Shown here one piece after another: positions 25,595 to 34,899 of a DNA stretch of 64,000 nt; position 1 is the stretch's first letter; each line of letters opens with the position of its first letter. The stretch is from Natronosalvus hydrolyticus (lineage in GTDB: Archaea; Halobacteriota; Halobacteria; Halobacteriales; Natrialbaceae): the NCBI GenBank assembly GCA_025517525.1, contig JAOPJZ010000006.1, forward strand, positions 124,001 through 188,000, written 5' to 3'. The notes under the pieces are model-generated. The model saw only the letters and a list, made by a program, of their open reading frames with translations. It had not been told where the DNA came from and searched no databases. The position numbers and the translations under genes were made by a program.

Positions 25595-26245
25595 TCACTC
25601 GCTATCGGTCGTCGTCACGCTCGTCACCAGCTCCCGAACCACCTCAATTTCGTCCGGAATGACGGTGTGGCCCATTCCCTCGTAAATACGTTCAGTAACG
25701 TCGGCTTTCAGGCCTTCGTAGGTCTCGACCGATTCTTTCACGCGCTCGAGTGGGATGTGTGGATCCCGGTCGCTGCAGCCGAAAAAGGCCGGCGTTCCCT
25801 CGAGCGAACCGTCGTAGTCCCTGGGTGTCCCTTCGGGGCCGATGAGACCGCCCGAGAGGGCGACGACGCCGCCGTAGCGCCGAGCGTTTCGGGCCGCATA
25901 CTCGGATGCGAGACAGCCACCCTGGGAAAAGCCGAGCAGTATCGTTCGCTCGAGCGGGACGTGCTCGGATATCTGCGTCAGTATTTCATCGAGAAGGGCG
26001 AGTGCAGAGTCCAGATACGGCTGGTTGGCTTCGATGGGGGAGAGGAACGATTGCGGGTACCAGGTCGCCCGCGCCGCCTGTGGTGCGAGATAGGCGACGC
26101 CATCGCACTCGAGTTGGCTGGCGAGATCGAGCATTCCCGTTGCTCGGGCACCACGGCCGTGGATGAGGACCATGGCCGCGCTGGCGTCCTCGAGTTTGGA
26201 ACCCGCGCGTTCGATCGGTTGTCCACTGTGTGGGTCGGCGTTCAT
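25595..26245 (-). CDS. Alpha/beta hydrolase (phospholipase/carboxylesterase type)
   Basis: A 216-residue alpha/beta hydrolase. The oxyanion segment AAMVLIHGRGARATGML, the nucleophile elbow ILLGFSQGGCLASEYA (Ser in GFSQG), the Asp segment FFGCSDRDPHIPLERV and the catalytic His in GMGHTVIPDE form an intact triad. This is the carboxylesterase/APT group that acts on short acyl esters or thioesters. It lies between truD and pth2 on the same strand with a 56-base gap to truD. Confidence 0.9.
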   Translation of the reverse strand: MNADPHSGQPIERAGSKLEDASAAMVLIHGRGARATGMLDLASQLECDGVAYLAPQAARATWYPQSFLSPIEANQPYLDSALALLDEILTQISEHVPLERTILLGFSQGGCLASEYAARNARRYGGVVALSGGLIGPEGTPRDYDGSLEGTPAFFGCSDRDPHIPLERVKESVETYEGLKADVTERIYEGMGHTVIPDEIEVVRELVTSVTTTDSE

Positions 26246-26398
26246 ACTCGTATCTGGATTTGCAGGCTAAAAGCGGTTCTCGAGGCGGCGAGTCCCGTGG
26301 GGAACCAGTTACAGTTACCGGTGCCAGAATAGCGAGACAGTAGTAGGCATCACAACAGCGAGACAACAGTCGATATCGGAGTGCGAGCCAGTAGTGGA

Positions 26399-26737
26399 TC
26401 AGAACAGTGAGAGATCGCCAGTCACGCGGTCTACGCGCTCGTCGCTGGCCGGGCCGATGGCCAGTGTCGTCACGGTTCCGGGCTCGAGTTGGGTATGGCC
26501 GGCGTCCCGGACGATGGCGTTTGGAATCCCTTCCTGGTCGGCAATCGCGGCGAGTTCGTGGAGTGTCCGCTCGCTGTCGCCTTTCAGGACCACCTTTTTC
26601 TGGCCGCCCTGTTTCCACTGGTTTCGCAGTTGCGTGTCAGCCTTTTCGTAGGCCGAAAGCGAGGCGTGAGCGACCTGTGCGGCGAGTTTACCGGTTCCCA
26701 TCGAGATGTCAGTCCGAGCGACGATGGCCTGTTTCAT
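26399..26737 (-). CDS. pth2: Peptidyl-tRNA hydrolase, archaeal type
   Basis: A 112-residue enzyme that releases tRNA from stalled peptidyl-tRNA. The diagnostic start [20 protein letters not shown], then [21 protein letters not shown] and the end [20 protein letters not shown] (here VRDAGHTQ) are all present. The length equals the family norm. It precedes the esterase and truD genes on the minus strand. Confidence 0.96.
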   Translation of the reverse strand: MKQAIVARTDISMGTGKLAAQVAHASLSAYEKADTQLRNQWKQGGQKKVVLKGDSERTLHELAAIADQEGIPNAIVRDAGHTQLEPGTVTTLAIGPASDERVDRVTGDLSLF

Positions 26738-26887
26738 AGCTCATCTGACGAGCACGGGTAATAAAACGCCCTCGAAAGCGCGAGCGCGTCCTCGAGGGAG
26801 CCGTCATTATCACTCATCCGATCGACGCCTACCGTGTCCACGACCGACTGCGACACCTATTTGTCCGGCGATACACTACCAGCAATT

Positions 26888-27514
26888 ATGGCGAATTCAC
26901 GGCGACAGTTCATTGGGGCAGCGGGGGTCGCCGCCACCGGACTGCTCGCAGGATGTTTAGGAAACGAACCGGCGGAAGTCGATGAGGACGCACTGCTCGA
27001 GATTCCAGTTATTGGCGACCCGGACGCCGAGGTGACGGTCACCGTCTTCGAAGATTTCGCCTGTGGAGCCTGCGGTCACTTCAAAACACAGATTTTTCCC
27101 CAGGTACACGAGCGCTACATCGAATCCGCCCGGATCCGATACGAACACCGAGATTTCCCAATCCCGGTGAGCGACGAGTGGTCCTACGCCGTCCCGAGCG
27201 CTGCTCGGTCGGTCCAGACCCAGGAAGGTAACCAGGCCTTCTTCGAGTTTACTAGCGCCGTGTACCAGCACCAGTCCAATTACAGCTACGACCTCCTCGA
27301 GCAACTCGGGGACGAGGTCGGTGCCGACGGGAGTCGGGTTCGGACGGATGCAAAAGAGGTAACCTACGAAGAGGGACTCGACGCAGATCGAGCCCACGGC
27401 GAGAACGAAGGCGTCGAGAGTACGCCGTGGATCGTCGTCGACGGTGAACAGGTCGACAACAGCGAACTTCCTGTATTGAGTGCGATCGATGACGCGCTCG
27501 CCGAACACGAGTAA
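26888..27514 (+). CDS. Tat-exported DsbA-like thioredoxin-fold lipoprotein
   Basis: A 208-residue secreted thiol protein. The N-terminus has a twin-arginine motif (SRRQFIG) and a lipobox (LLAGC), so it is folded in the cytoplasm, exported and lipid-anchored. The thioredoxin fold contains VTVFEDFACGACGHF with the CGAC active site, and a helical insertion typical of DsbA. The cis-Pro loop is ESTPWIVVDGEQVD. It probably oxidises or isomerises disulfides in surface proteins. The ATG at 26888 begins the Tat signal. Confidence 0.88.
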   Translation: MANSRRQFIGAAGVAATGLLAGCLGNEPAEVDEDALLEIPVIGDPDAEVTVTVFEDFACGACGHFKTQIFPQVHERYIESARIRYEHRDFPIPVSDEWSYAVPSAARSVQTQEGNQAFFEFTSAVYQHQSNYSYDLLEQLGDEVGADGSRVRTDAKEVTYEEGLDADRAHGENEGVESTPWIVVDGEQVDNSELPVLSAIDDALAEHE

Positions 27515-27532
27515 CGGAGAGTGCGACAGCGG

Positions 27533-27600
27533 ACCGTGACGCACTGACGTGATCGAACCGTGACGCACCGACGTGATCGGACCGTGACGCACTGACGTCG
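27533..27600. repeat. 24-bp tandem repeat, nearly three copies
   Basis: Units start at 27533, 27557 and 27581, each beginning accgtgacgcac or one-base variants, with the third cut after 20 bases. The array fills the gap between the DsbA-like gene and the dcd promoter. Confidence 0.88.
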
Positions 27601-27610
27601 AACGAAACCA

Positions 27611-27619
27611 TTTATTTAT
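27611..27619 (+). promoter_or_regulatory. TATA box of dcd
   Basis: The sequence tttatttat lies 21-29 bases before the dcd ATG at 27640, ideal for a leaderless archaeal transcript, and directly follows the tandem repeats. Confidence 0.6.
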
Positions 27620-27639
27620 CGCCCACTCGAGTCATCGCC

Positions 27640-28245
27640 ATGATCCTCTCAGACGCGGATATTCTCGAGCGCCTCGAGGCCGGCGACCTCGTCGTCGAAC
27701 CCATCGACGATTACGACCTACAAATTCAACCGGCGAGTATCGATCTGCGCCTCGGTGAACGGTTTCTCGAGTTCCAGCGGACGAACATCCCCTGTATTCA
27801 TCCCAACGCCGAAGACGAAGTCGACAAGTACGTCAGCGAGACCATCGTCGACGAGGACTCGGATTTCATCCTTCACCCCGGCGATTTCGTTCTCGGAACG
27901 ACTCACGAGCGCGTCGAGATTCCCCCTGATCTGATCGCCCACGTCGAAGGTCGTTCCTCCCTCGGCCGACTCGCCGTCGTCGTCCACGCCACAGCCGGTC
28001 TCTGTGATCCGGGCTATCGCGGTCAGATCACCCTCGAGTTATCGAATCTCGGGACCGCACCCGTTGCACTCACGCCGGGCATGCGTATCTCCCAGTTAAC
28101 CTTCACCGAGTTGAAAACCCCTGCCGAGCGACCCTATGGAAGCGAGCGTGGCTCGAAGTATCAGGACCAGGACGGTCCCCAGGCATCGCGAATCGGCAGT
28201 GACGACGAGTTCGGTGGGGACCAGCTCGACCGCAACGACGACTGA
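27640..28245 (+). CDS. dcd: dCTP deaminase
   Basis: A 201-residue cytosolic enzyme converting dCTP to dUTP for thymidylate synthesis. The catalytic RSSLGR (preceded by AHVEG), the [20 protein letters not shown] block with the active-site Glu, and the trailing [19 protein letters not shown] are intact. The N-terminal MILSDADIL is the conserved start. An acidic C-terminal tail of about 15 residues is a halophile extension. Confidence 0.96.
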   Translation: MILSDADILERLEAGDLVVEPIDDYDLQIQPASIDLRLGERFLEFQRTNIPCIHPNAEDEVDKYVSETIVDEDSDFILHPGDFVLGTTHERVEIPPDLIAHVEGRSSLGRLAVVVHATAGLCDPGYRGQITLELSNLGTAPVALTPGMRISQLTFTELKTPAERPYGSERGSKYQDQDGPQASRIGSDDEFGGDQLDRNDD

Positions 28246-28404
28246 TTTCTGGAAGGGCTCTCCCTGAGCAGAAAAAACTCTACCCGGGAGCTTCGAGCAA
28301 CATCCTCCCTCAAACCGAAAGCCTCGAGCAACATCCCTCTAATCTTTCCAAATAGACCAACACGAACCCTAGGGTTATTTTGCGAGCCCGCCTACCACCC
28401 AGTA

Positions 28405-29304
28405 ATGAAATTTGCCGAAGAGATTGTCGTCGAGGAGTTCTTGCCGACGGTTCGGTCGCTACTGGCGGGCGAGCTCCGCGCCGAGGGGTTGACACAGAGC
28501 GAAGTCGCCGACGTGCTCGGTATCAGCCAGAGCGCCGTCTCGAAGTACGCCCACGGCGACGTCACGACGAACGACAGAATCGCCCAGGACGACCGCGTCC
28601 AGGACCTGGTCAACCGACTGAGCGAGGGGCTCTCGAGCGGCGACATGAGTCGCGTCCAGGCACTCATCGAAATCGAGGTATGTATCCGCGACCTCGAGAG
28701 CCCCGGCTCCGTCCTTGCAGCACTCCACGAGGAGGCCGTCCCGGAACTGGCCGAGTACGGCGCGAGCTTTCGCGTCCACGACCCCGATAGCACGCTTCGC
28801 TCGAGCGAGCGCGTCCTATCGTCGCTCCGACGCGGCCTCCGCATCCTCGAGAACGCGAGCGGGTTCGCCAGCCTGATTCCGGCGGTCGGCTCGAATCTGG
28901 TCGCCTGTTTACCAGAAGCGGAGGACATCGACGACGTTGCCGGCGTTCCAGGCCGAATTTTCGACGTCAAAGGCCGGACCACGGTCCCCAGCGAACCGGA
29001 GTTCGGCGTATCCGAACACGTCGCGACCGTCCTGCTCGCCGCTCGTCGACACGGTGCCACGGCGACGGCTGCCGCGAACATTCGCTACGATACGGACTTG
29101 CTGGCCGCACTCGAGGAACGCGGCCACGACCTCGCCGAGTTCGACGAAGCGGGTGACGTCGCCTCGAGCGTCGGTGCCGCTATCGAAACGACGCCTGGGG
29201 CAACCGTCCTCTACCAGACGGGGGGTGAGGGTATCGAACCGCTCATCTACGTGCTGGGCTCGGATCCGGAGTCGGTCGCCCACACCGTCTGCGAGCTGGT
29301 TTGA
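28405..29304 (+). CDS. ThiR-like regulator: HTH plus ThiN domain
   Basis: A 299-residue protein. Residues about 27-50 form a Xre-type HTH (LTQSEVADVLGISQSAVSKY). Residues about 125-299 form a ThiN domain (FASLIPAVGSNLVACLPEA, PGRIFDVKGRTTVP, GVSEHVATVLLAA, EGIEPLIYVLGSDPESVAH). In haloarchaea such HTH-ThiN proteins act as thiamine-responsive repressors (ThiR) rather than synthases. No thiamine genes lie beside it. The methyltransferase gene starts directly after its stop, suggesting one transcript. Confidence 0.85.
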   Translation: MKFAEEIVVEEFLPTVRSLLAGELRAEGLTQSEVADVLGISQSAVSKYAHGDVTTNDRIAQDDRVQDLVNRLSEGLSSGDMSRVQALIEIEVCIRDLESPGSVLAALHEEAVPELAEYGASFRVHDPDSTLRSSERVLSSLRRGLRILENASGFASLIPAVGSNLVACLPEAEDIDDVAGVPGRIFDVKGRTTVPSEPEFGVSEHVATVLLAARRHGATATAAANIRYDTDLLAALEERGHDLAEFDEAGDVASSVGAAIETTPGATVLYQTGGEGIEPLIYVLGSDPESVAHTVCELV

Positions 29305-30033
29305 ATGACGCCGGCGGCTGACCCGAACGGGAACGATAGCCCAAGGGGGGTCACCAACGAAGAATCCAGCGACGACGCCCAGGCGTTTTACGGTCGCTGG
29401 GCCCTCCTGTACGACCTCCTTGCCAGGCGGACACCGGGCATCGCAGCCCTTCGAAAACAGGCTGCACTGGCCTGTCGACTCGAGCCGGGCGATACCGTCG
29501 TCGAGATGGGCTGTGGCACCGGAGCAAACCTTCCCTATCTGGCCGACCAGGTCGGACCGACGGGAACCGTCATCGGAATCGATTTCACCGGCCCCGTTCT
29601 CGAGCGAGCACGACGCGCGACGGCGAATTACGAGAACGTCCACGTAATTCGTGGCAATGCAACGGCCCCACCGCTCGAGGGGCCGGTCGACGCGGTGCTG
29701 GCCACCTTCGTGGTGGGCATGCTCGAGGATCCCGCAGGTGTCGTCGACGACTGGTGTGAACTGCTTTCGCCGAACGGGCATCTCGTGCTGGTCAACGCCG
29801 CCCGAAGCGAGGGACGATTCGCCCCGGTCGTCAACGCGCTATTCACGAGCGTCGTCATTTTCTCGACACCGCCAACGACCAAACTTCGCTACGAAGAAGA
29901 CCTGACGGCCACGCTCGACGAACGAATCACCGCCGCTCACGAGCGGCTACGGACGCGCTCGAGTGCGGTCGCCGAAGCGAGACACGCGGGCGGTATCGTG
30001 CGGCTGACCGGCGGGCGGATAGCGACGGAGTGA
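29305..30033 (+). CDS. Class I SAM-dependent methyltransferase
   Basis: A 242-residue soluble methyltransferase. Motif I VVEMGCGTGANLPYL (residues about 65-79), motif II VIGIDFTGPVLERAR, and post-I NVHVIRGNATAPPLEG define the SAM site. The sequence AFYGRWALLYDLLARR before it and VNALFTSVVIFSTPP near the end recall UbiE/quinone-type methyltransferases. The ATG at 29305 immediately follows the ThiR-like stop codon. The substrate is unknown. Confidence 0.87.
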   Translation: MTPAADPNGNDSPRGVTNEESSDDAQAFYGRWALLYDLLARRTPGIAALRKQAALACRLEPGDTVVEMGCGTGANLPYLADQVGPTGTVIGIDFTGPVLERARRATANYENVHVIRGNATAPPLEGPVDAVLATFVVGMLEDPAGVVDDWCELLSPNGHLVLVNAARSEGRFAPVVNALFTSVVIFSTPPTTKLRYEEDLTATLDERITAAHERLRTRSSAVAEARHAGGIVRLTGGRIATE

Positions 30034-30058
30034 GGGTCCGTTCGCTCGAGGGGGCGAC

Positions 30059-30478
30059 CTACTGTGCCTCCGAGGGCTCGAGGCCTTCGTACTCAATAAT
30101 CGCCGCTCGAACTTCGGGAGGGATTTCCGTCGGGCGTTTTGTCTCGGGGTCGACGAACACGAGCGTCGTTTCGCCGGTGGCTGCAACATCGTCGTTTGCC
30201 CGAATTTCGTAGGCCATCGTCCAGCTCGAGGTGCCGAGTTCGGTGACGGCAACCGCGGCGACGACGTCGTCACCCATCGTCACTGGTCGTTTGAAATCGA
30301 TCGAAAGCGAGGCAACGACGAACGCGAAGGCATCGACGGGGATGTCGAGGATGGCATCCAGATACGACGTGCGAGCCATTTCGAAGTAGGTGACGTAGAC
30401 CGCGTTGTTGACGTGTTGAAGGGTGTCGAGGTCCTGATACCGGACCTGCACATCGACGCTAAAATTACTGTCGTCCAT
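30059..30478 (-). CDS. Acyl-CoA thioesterase, 4-hydroxybenzoyl-CoA type
   Basis: A 139-residue hot-dog-fold thioesterase. The signature VQVRYQDLDTLQHVNNAVYV with its catalytic Asp, the helix YFEMARTSYLDAI, and the strand FVVASLSIDFKRPVTMGDDV match the YbgC/4HBT group. It hydrolyses acyl-CoA esters in the cytosol; the chain preference is not deducible. It is convergent with the methyltransferase gene. Confidence 0.9.
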   Translation of the reverse strand: MDDSNFSVDVQVRYQDLDTLQHVNNAVYVTYFEMARTSYLDAILDIPVDAFAFVVASLSIDFKRPVTMGDDVVAAVAVTELGTSSWTMAYEIRANDDVAATGETTLVFVDPETKRPTEIPPEVRAAIIEYEGLEPSEAQ

Positions 30479-30524
30479 TACCCACAGTCTCGAGGCGGAC
30501 CCATTTGTATCCCATTATCGCGGA

Positions 30525-31664
30525 TCACTCGTCGTGGGACTCCGCTCGCAAGGATCCCTCCTCCATCCGTTTGGCTCGGAGATAGCGCGCCCGATAGCGA
30601 TTCGCGCCATCGTAGACGTCCGCTTCGCGGATCTGTTCCGTCCGGTCGTCGGCGACTGCATCGACGATTTCGGCTAGCTGGTTCAGTTCGCTGGTCGTCA
30701 ACTCGAGGTGCCAGGTCTTTTCCTCCTCTGACTCGAGAATCGCCCACTTGCGGGCGGCCGCGATGACCAGCGAGCACGGTTCCCGGCAGGGGAACTCGCC
30801 GTCGCCACCGTCGACCTCGAGGTGGTCGTCTTCGGTGTAGTGCCACTCCCGGCGTTTCAGACACTGTGAGTCGACACAGCAGGCTTCGGTCACCCACTCG
30901 AGGGCCTCTCGCGGGAGTTCGTCGACGACATCGTAAATCCCCGTCTGGCGTTCGGCGGCCTCGAGCCAGTGGTCGACGTCGAGTTCGTCGCGTTGCTCGC
31001 GGTGCCAGTTCTCGACCGTCGCGGGGTAGACAGTGCGTACGGTCTCGACGAAATCCGCACTCGAGAGGTCGTCGAAAACCCAGCCGCCGACGAGTGTGGG
31101 GGCAGTTTTCAGCGGGCGATATCGTCCATCGGCGTCTTCGGTCACGATCTCGCGTGCGTCGTACGGGTCCGTATGGGCCTCGAGCGCCTCGAGGTCGACA
31201 GCCGCGTCGTCGACGTGGCGGATTTCGTATTGTCGCGCTCCTCTCCCTTGTCCGTCGGCGTCGAGACGGGTCGTCAACTGTAGCTGCCCCCACTGGCGGA
31301 CGATACCGTCCTCGAGGTTGGCATACCGTGCGGGTACTGCCTCATCGTCTGCGCTCGAGGTACCCTCACACCAGCGAAGGAAGGCCCGGCGTGCGGTCCC
31401 CTCGCCACCCACGGTGTGCGACCAGAAGTACCAGTTCGAAACGTACGGCGCGACCGTCTCGAGGGTACGCTCGAGGTCCTCGAGAGCGAGTCCACGGTGG
31501 ACTCCCTCGGGCGTCTCGAGGACGTACGCACCATCGTCGACGTCGACGACCAGGCCGTCGAAGTCGATACGCGGCGACTCGTCGTCCGAATCGCTCGCCT
31601 CCACCGCCTCGAGGAAGGCGTCTCGAGTCGCTTGGGCGAGCGGAAACGAATCGTGTTCGGACAC
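30525..31664 (-). CDS. DR2241 family iron-sulfur protein
   Basis: A 379-residue protein that I match to the DR2241 family, which accompanies CbiX-type chelatases in haloarchaea. The C-terminal third holds a cysteine cluster: EACCVDSQCLKRREW (three Cys) and FPCREPCSLVIAAARKWAI (two Cys), suited to an Fe-S cluster. The N-terminal part is acidic, with repeated Trp-rich motifs (NWYFWSHTVG). Its gene begins three bases after the chelatase stop, so the two are one operon. The role is probably in siroheme or cobalamin synthesis, inferred from context. Confidence 0.82.
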   Translation of the reverse strand: MSEHDSFPLAQATRDAFLEAVEASDSDDESPRIDFDGLVVDVDDGAYVLETPEGVHRGLALEDLERTLETVAPYVSNWYFWSHTVGGEGTARRAFLRWCEGTSSADDEAVPARYANLEDGIVRQWGQLQLTTRLDADGQGRGARQYEIRHVDDAAVDLEALEAHTDPYDAREIVTEDADGRYRPLKTAPTLVGGWVFDDLSSADFVETVRTVYPATVENWHREQRDELDVDHWLEAAERQTGIYDVVDELPREALEWVTEACCVDSQCLKRREWHYTEDDHLEVDGGDGEFPCREPCSLVIAAARKWAILESEEEKTWHLELTTSELNQLAEIVDAVADDRTEQIREADVYDGANRYRARYLRAKRMEEGSLRAESHDE

Positions 31665-31667
31665 GGC

Positions 31668-32543
31668 TCAGTCACCCGCCGCCGGCGTGCCACCGGTCCA
31701 CTCTTGCACGCGCTCGAGGGCGTCGCCAATATCGGCACCGGCGTCGGCCGCTCGCTCGAGTATCACGTCGGCCATGAGTCCCTCCGTGCCGACGGCACCA
31801 GCGTACCAGATGCGCTGGCCATCGACGTCACCGGGGACGTCCCAGCCGGTGCGGTAGTCGTCGGTCAGGCCCATGTCCTCGGGAATGTCTTCTTGCGTGT
31901 GAAAGCCATCAGCGATGAACAGCGGGACGACGACGATGTCCTCGGCGCTCATGTGGTCGGTCACGTCGTCGACCTCCGGCTCTTCGTCCATGTAGAGAGC
32001 CTGTACCTCGTCGAAGCGGTCCATCTCACGGATGCGTTCGGTGTGGTACTCGATGGCCTTCGCCGAGTTCTCGTTCCGCTCGGTGCCGTGTCCGACGACG
32101 GCGAGTCCGAATCCCTCACCGACGTTCGAGTCACCGGTTACCGACTCCGCACGCTGGACGATGACGTCCGTCATCGCGTCGTGGGTGCCGACGGGGCCAC
32201 AGTAGTGGACGGTCTTGTCCACGTCAGCAGCCTCGAGGGTCACGTTCGAGGCGTCGGTCCCCTCGGAGTCCCACAGGTCCGGGTCCCAGTTCTCGAGTCG
32301 AAGTTCTCTGGGGATGACCTGTTCGGTGAAGTAACCCTCGCTGATGAACAGCGGAACGACGAACACCTCGTCGGATTCGACCGTTCGAATCACCTCGCGA
32401 AAGTGTGGTTCTTCCTTCCAGAATCCCTCGCGAACCTCGTCGAAGGCCCCCGTTTCGCGGATGGTATCCGCGTGGTCGTACGTCGGCTGTGCTGACCCCG
32501 CATTGAGGTGTGAGCCGTGTGCTACGATGACCAGCGCTTGCAT
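31668..32543 (-). CDS. cbiX: CbiX/SirB-type sirohydrochlorin chelatase (two-domain)
   Basis: A 291-residue protein made of two fused CbiX domains. The first domain opens LVIVAHGSHLNAGS with the metal-site His, and has VFVVPLFISEGYFTEQVIP. The second has LAVVGHGTERNENSAKAIE and IVVVPLFIADGFHTQEDIP. Small archaeal CbiX proteins are single-domain homodimers, while fused ones resemble bacterial long forms. It inserts cobalt or iron into sirohydrochlorin. The C-terminus is acidic. It is cotranscribed with the DR2241-type gene. Confidence 0.9.
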   Translation of the reverse strand: MQALVIVAHGSHLNAGSAQPTYDHADTIRETGAFDEVREGFWKEEPHFREVIRTVESDEVFVVPLFISEGYFTEQVIPRELRLENWDPDLWDSEGTDASNVTLEAADVDKTVHYCGPVGTHDAMTDVIVQRAESVTGDSNVGEGFGLAVVGHGTERNENSAKAIEYHTERIREMDRFDEVQALYMDEEPEVDDVTDHMSAEDIVVVPLFIADGFHTQEDIPEDMGLTDDYRTGWDVPGDVDGQRIWYAGAVGTEGLMADVILERAADAGADIGDALERVQEWTGGTPAAGD

Positions 32544-32610
32544 GAAACAGGCTAGGGACGGCGACGGTTTAGGGACTTCGCTGTCGGCCCAGCTAGCCGG
32601 TTTTTCGATT

Positions 32611-32719
32611 CCGTGGCCAGGGCGCTCAAGTGTGATCCGTGGCCAGGGCGCTCGAGACGATTCACGGATAGTCAGCCAGAATCACGGATAGTCAGCCAGA
32701 ATCGCAGATGGTCAGCCAC
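32611..32719. repeat. Two adjacent short tandem repeat arrays
   Basis: A 26-base period repeat (ccgtggccagggcgctc at 32611 and 32637) is followed by three 20-base units at 32660, 32680 and 32700 sharing gtcagcca. Both arrays lie between the chelatase start and the antiporter stop, in 180 bases of noncoding DNA. Confidence 0.88.
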
Positions 32720-32723
32720 CCAC

Positions 32724-34781
32724 TTACTCGAACCGGAGGAATCGCCGGTCGTCGGTTCGTTCGGTATCCGCGAGATACAGCACGATGAAGTTACAGTCGG
32801 TTCGTCCGGACAGCGTCCGTGGCAACCGCTGTAACTGTGGTTCCCAGCCCATCGTCCCGCGACGAACGCTAACCGAAACGACGAGCGTGTCCGTGCCGGT
32901 CTCGTCCTCGAGGTGCGTCTCGAGTCGTTCCCAACTTTCGACCCGGCTAACGGCTGACACTCCCTCCTCGAGGCCGTCGATGTGTTCGGATACGGCCGTT
33001 TCGTCCCCTCCAACGACCAATACGTTGAGTGGGGCCGAAAGGCCCGACGCGATTCTGGCCGCTGTCAACAACCCCTCGTCGAACCCATCGTTGTAGACGA
33101 CTTCGGGTGGCACGATTACGACCACCTCGCTCGTGGTGTGCAAGGGCTGCTGGAGGTGTGAGACGAGAACGAGCGGCGTGGTCCGAGCCAGGACACGATC
33201 TATCGTCTCGCCGAAGGCCCGCTGTGGTCGCGAGACACGGCCATCCCACTCCATGAGGAGCGTGGAAATCCGATTCTCACGAACGGCTCGCGTAATTCCC
33301 CCACTGGTCGACTGGGCGATCCGTGCTTCGGGGTCGACTGGCACGTCGGCACCAGCCGCATAGGACTGGACCGACGAGAGCCGATCCTCGATAGCTGCGA
33401 CTGCACCTCCCACATCGTCCTCCCCGTACCCCACGGAGACGGCATACAGTGGCTCACTCGAGTCCGACTCCCGAATCGTGGTCGCGAGGTCGATCAGCTG
33501 TCGGCCGTACTGCGGGTCCGGAGCGACCGCTACCATCACTCGCCGAGGTTCGTCCCACCCCCCGGTTGGGATGCTTTCACGGTCTCGAGCGAGCCGCCGG
33601 CCGGCACGGTCGACGACGGCCGAGCTACAGATGCTGGCGACCAGTATCAACAGGACGACGGCGTTGAGCATGGTTTCATCGAAACCAGGAATCCCTTCGC
33701 GAATGCCGATCAAGACGATAGCCAGGGCGGCCGCGGCCTGTCCAAGCGAGAGACCGAACATCGAGAGCAGTTGCGGCCGCGAAAACTCGAAGAGCCGTGC
33801 CGTAATCCAGGCGGCGGCGAATTTAGTGATGACGACGAGCACGATGAGCGATGCGGCGAGCGTGACCACTGCAGGTCCTGCGACGACGGCGTGAACGTCG
33901 ACCAACATCCCGACAGAGAGCAAGAAAAACGGGATGAAGAGGGCGTTGCCAACGAACTGTACCCGGTTCATCAACGGCCCGGAATGGGGAATCAGGGGGT
34001 TCAATACCAGTCCAGCGAGGAAGGCCCCGATGATCGGTTCGACGTGGACGAGTGAGGCCAGAAAGGCACAGCAAAAGAGTACCGAGAGGACGAACAGGAA
34101 CTCGTAGTCACCTCGCTGGTCGACCGCCCGAAAGAACCAGCGAGCGAGTCGAGGGACCAGCACCCAGACCCCGATGAAAAAGGCAGCCAACCCGAGTACC
34201 AGTTCGAGCCAGAAGGCAGTCGATAGGTCACCGCCAGCACCGGCAACGACCACGGCGAGCACCAATAGCGCGAGCGTATCGGTGATGATCGTGCCGCCAA
34301 TGGTCGCAGTGATGCTCTCGTCGTCTACAATGCCGAGCCTGCTCACCACCGGATAGGCGAGCAAGGTGTGTGACGCGAAAATCGACGCGTAGAGCAACGC
34401 CGCCGCCAGGCTCAACTCGAGGACTGCGTACCCAACGAGCGTGCCAACGGCCTGTGGAATGGCAAACGAAAGGAGGCCGAACGTCATACTCCGGGACCGT
34501 TGCTCGAGGAACCGAACCAGATTGATCTCGAGGCCGGCGATGAACATGAGATACACCAGCCCCACTTCTCCGAGGATAACGATCGTCTCCCCGCGAGCGA
34601 GGATGCCGAGTCCGTTGTCGCCGATAGCCGCCCCAACGAGGATAATGCCGACGATTCCCGGCACCCGGTAGCGCTGAAATATCAGGGGAGCCAGCAGAAA
34701 CGAGAGCGTCGCCAGCCCGAAAATGAGCGTCGGGTCTTCGATAGGCAGGCCGGAAACGGGTTCCACCACGGCTACCACCAC
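32724..34781 (-). CDS. CPA2-family cation/proton antiporter with C-terminal USP-like domains
   Basis: A 685-residue protein. Residues 1-410 form about twelve membrane helices of the Kef/NapA type, with TIGGTIITDTLALLVLAVVV carrying the transport Asp and ALFIPFFLLSVGMLVDVH. Residues 415-685 are soluble and resemble two universal-stress-protein domains (RRVMVAVAPDPQYGRQLIDL, then LNVLVVGGDETA and a final strand NFIVLYLADTE). It would exchange Na+ or K+ for H+ at the membrane, with the tail probably sensing a nucleotide. The gene is followed upstream by two free USP genes on the same strand. Confidence 0.9.
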   Translation of the reverse strand: MVVAVVEPVSGLPIEDPTLIFGLATLSFLLAPLIFQRYRVPGIVGIILVGAAIGDNGLGILARGETIVILGEVGLVYLMFIAGLEINLVRFLEQRSRSMTFGLLSFAIPQAVGTLVGYAVLELSLAAALLYASIFASHTLLAYPVVSRLGIVDDESITATIGGTIITDTLALLVLAVVVAGAGGDLSTAFWLELVLGLAAFFIGVWVLVPRLARWFFRAVDQRGDYEFLFVLSVLFCCAFLASLVHVEPIIGAFLAGLVLNPLIPHSGPLMNRVQFVGNALFIPFFLLSVGMLVDVHAVVAGPAVVTLAASLIVLVVITKFAAAWITARLFEFSRPQLLSMFGLSLGQAAAALAIVLIGIREGIPGFDETMLNAVVLLILVASICSSAVVDRAGRRLARDRESIPTGGWDEPRRVMVAVAPDPQYGRQLIDLATTIRESDSSEPLYAVSVGYGEDDVGGAVAAIEDRLSSVQSYAAGADVPVDPEARIAQSTSGGITRAVRENRISTLLMEWDGRVSRPQRAFGETIDRVLARTTPLVLVSHLQQPLHTTSEVVVIVPPEVVYNDGFDEGLLTAARIASGLSAPLNVLVVGGDETAVSEHIDGLEEGVSAVSRVESWERLETHLEDETGTDTLVVSVSVRRGTMGWEPQLQRLPRTLSGRTDCNFIVLYLADTERTDDRRFLRFE

Positions 34782-34899
34782 CTCGAGGACGTCTCGATAC
34801 GGACACCTCTAGAGGTCCAGTAATCACTATCGAGACAGCCCCAGTAATCACTGTCTCTCAGGAAGTTCCCGAAGCGTTTGGTAGGGAGAACTCGAGTCG

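Noticed and set aside
27533..27600. CRISPR-like short array
   Set aside because: Units are directly adjacent with no unique spacers and only three copies, so it is a simple tandem repeat.
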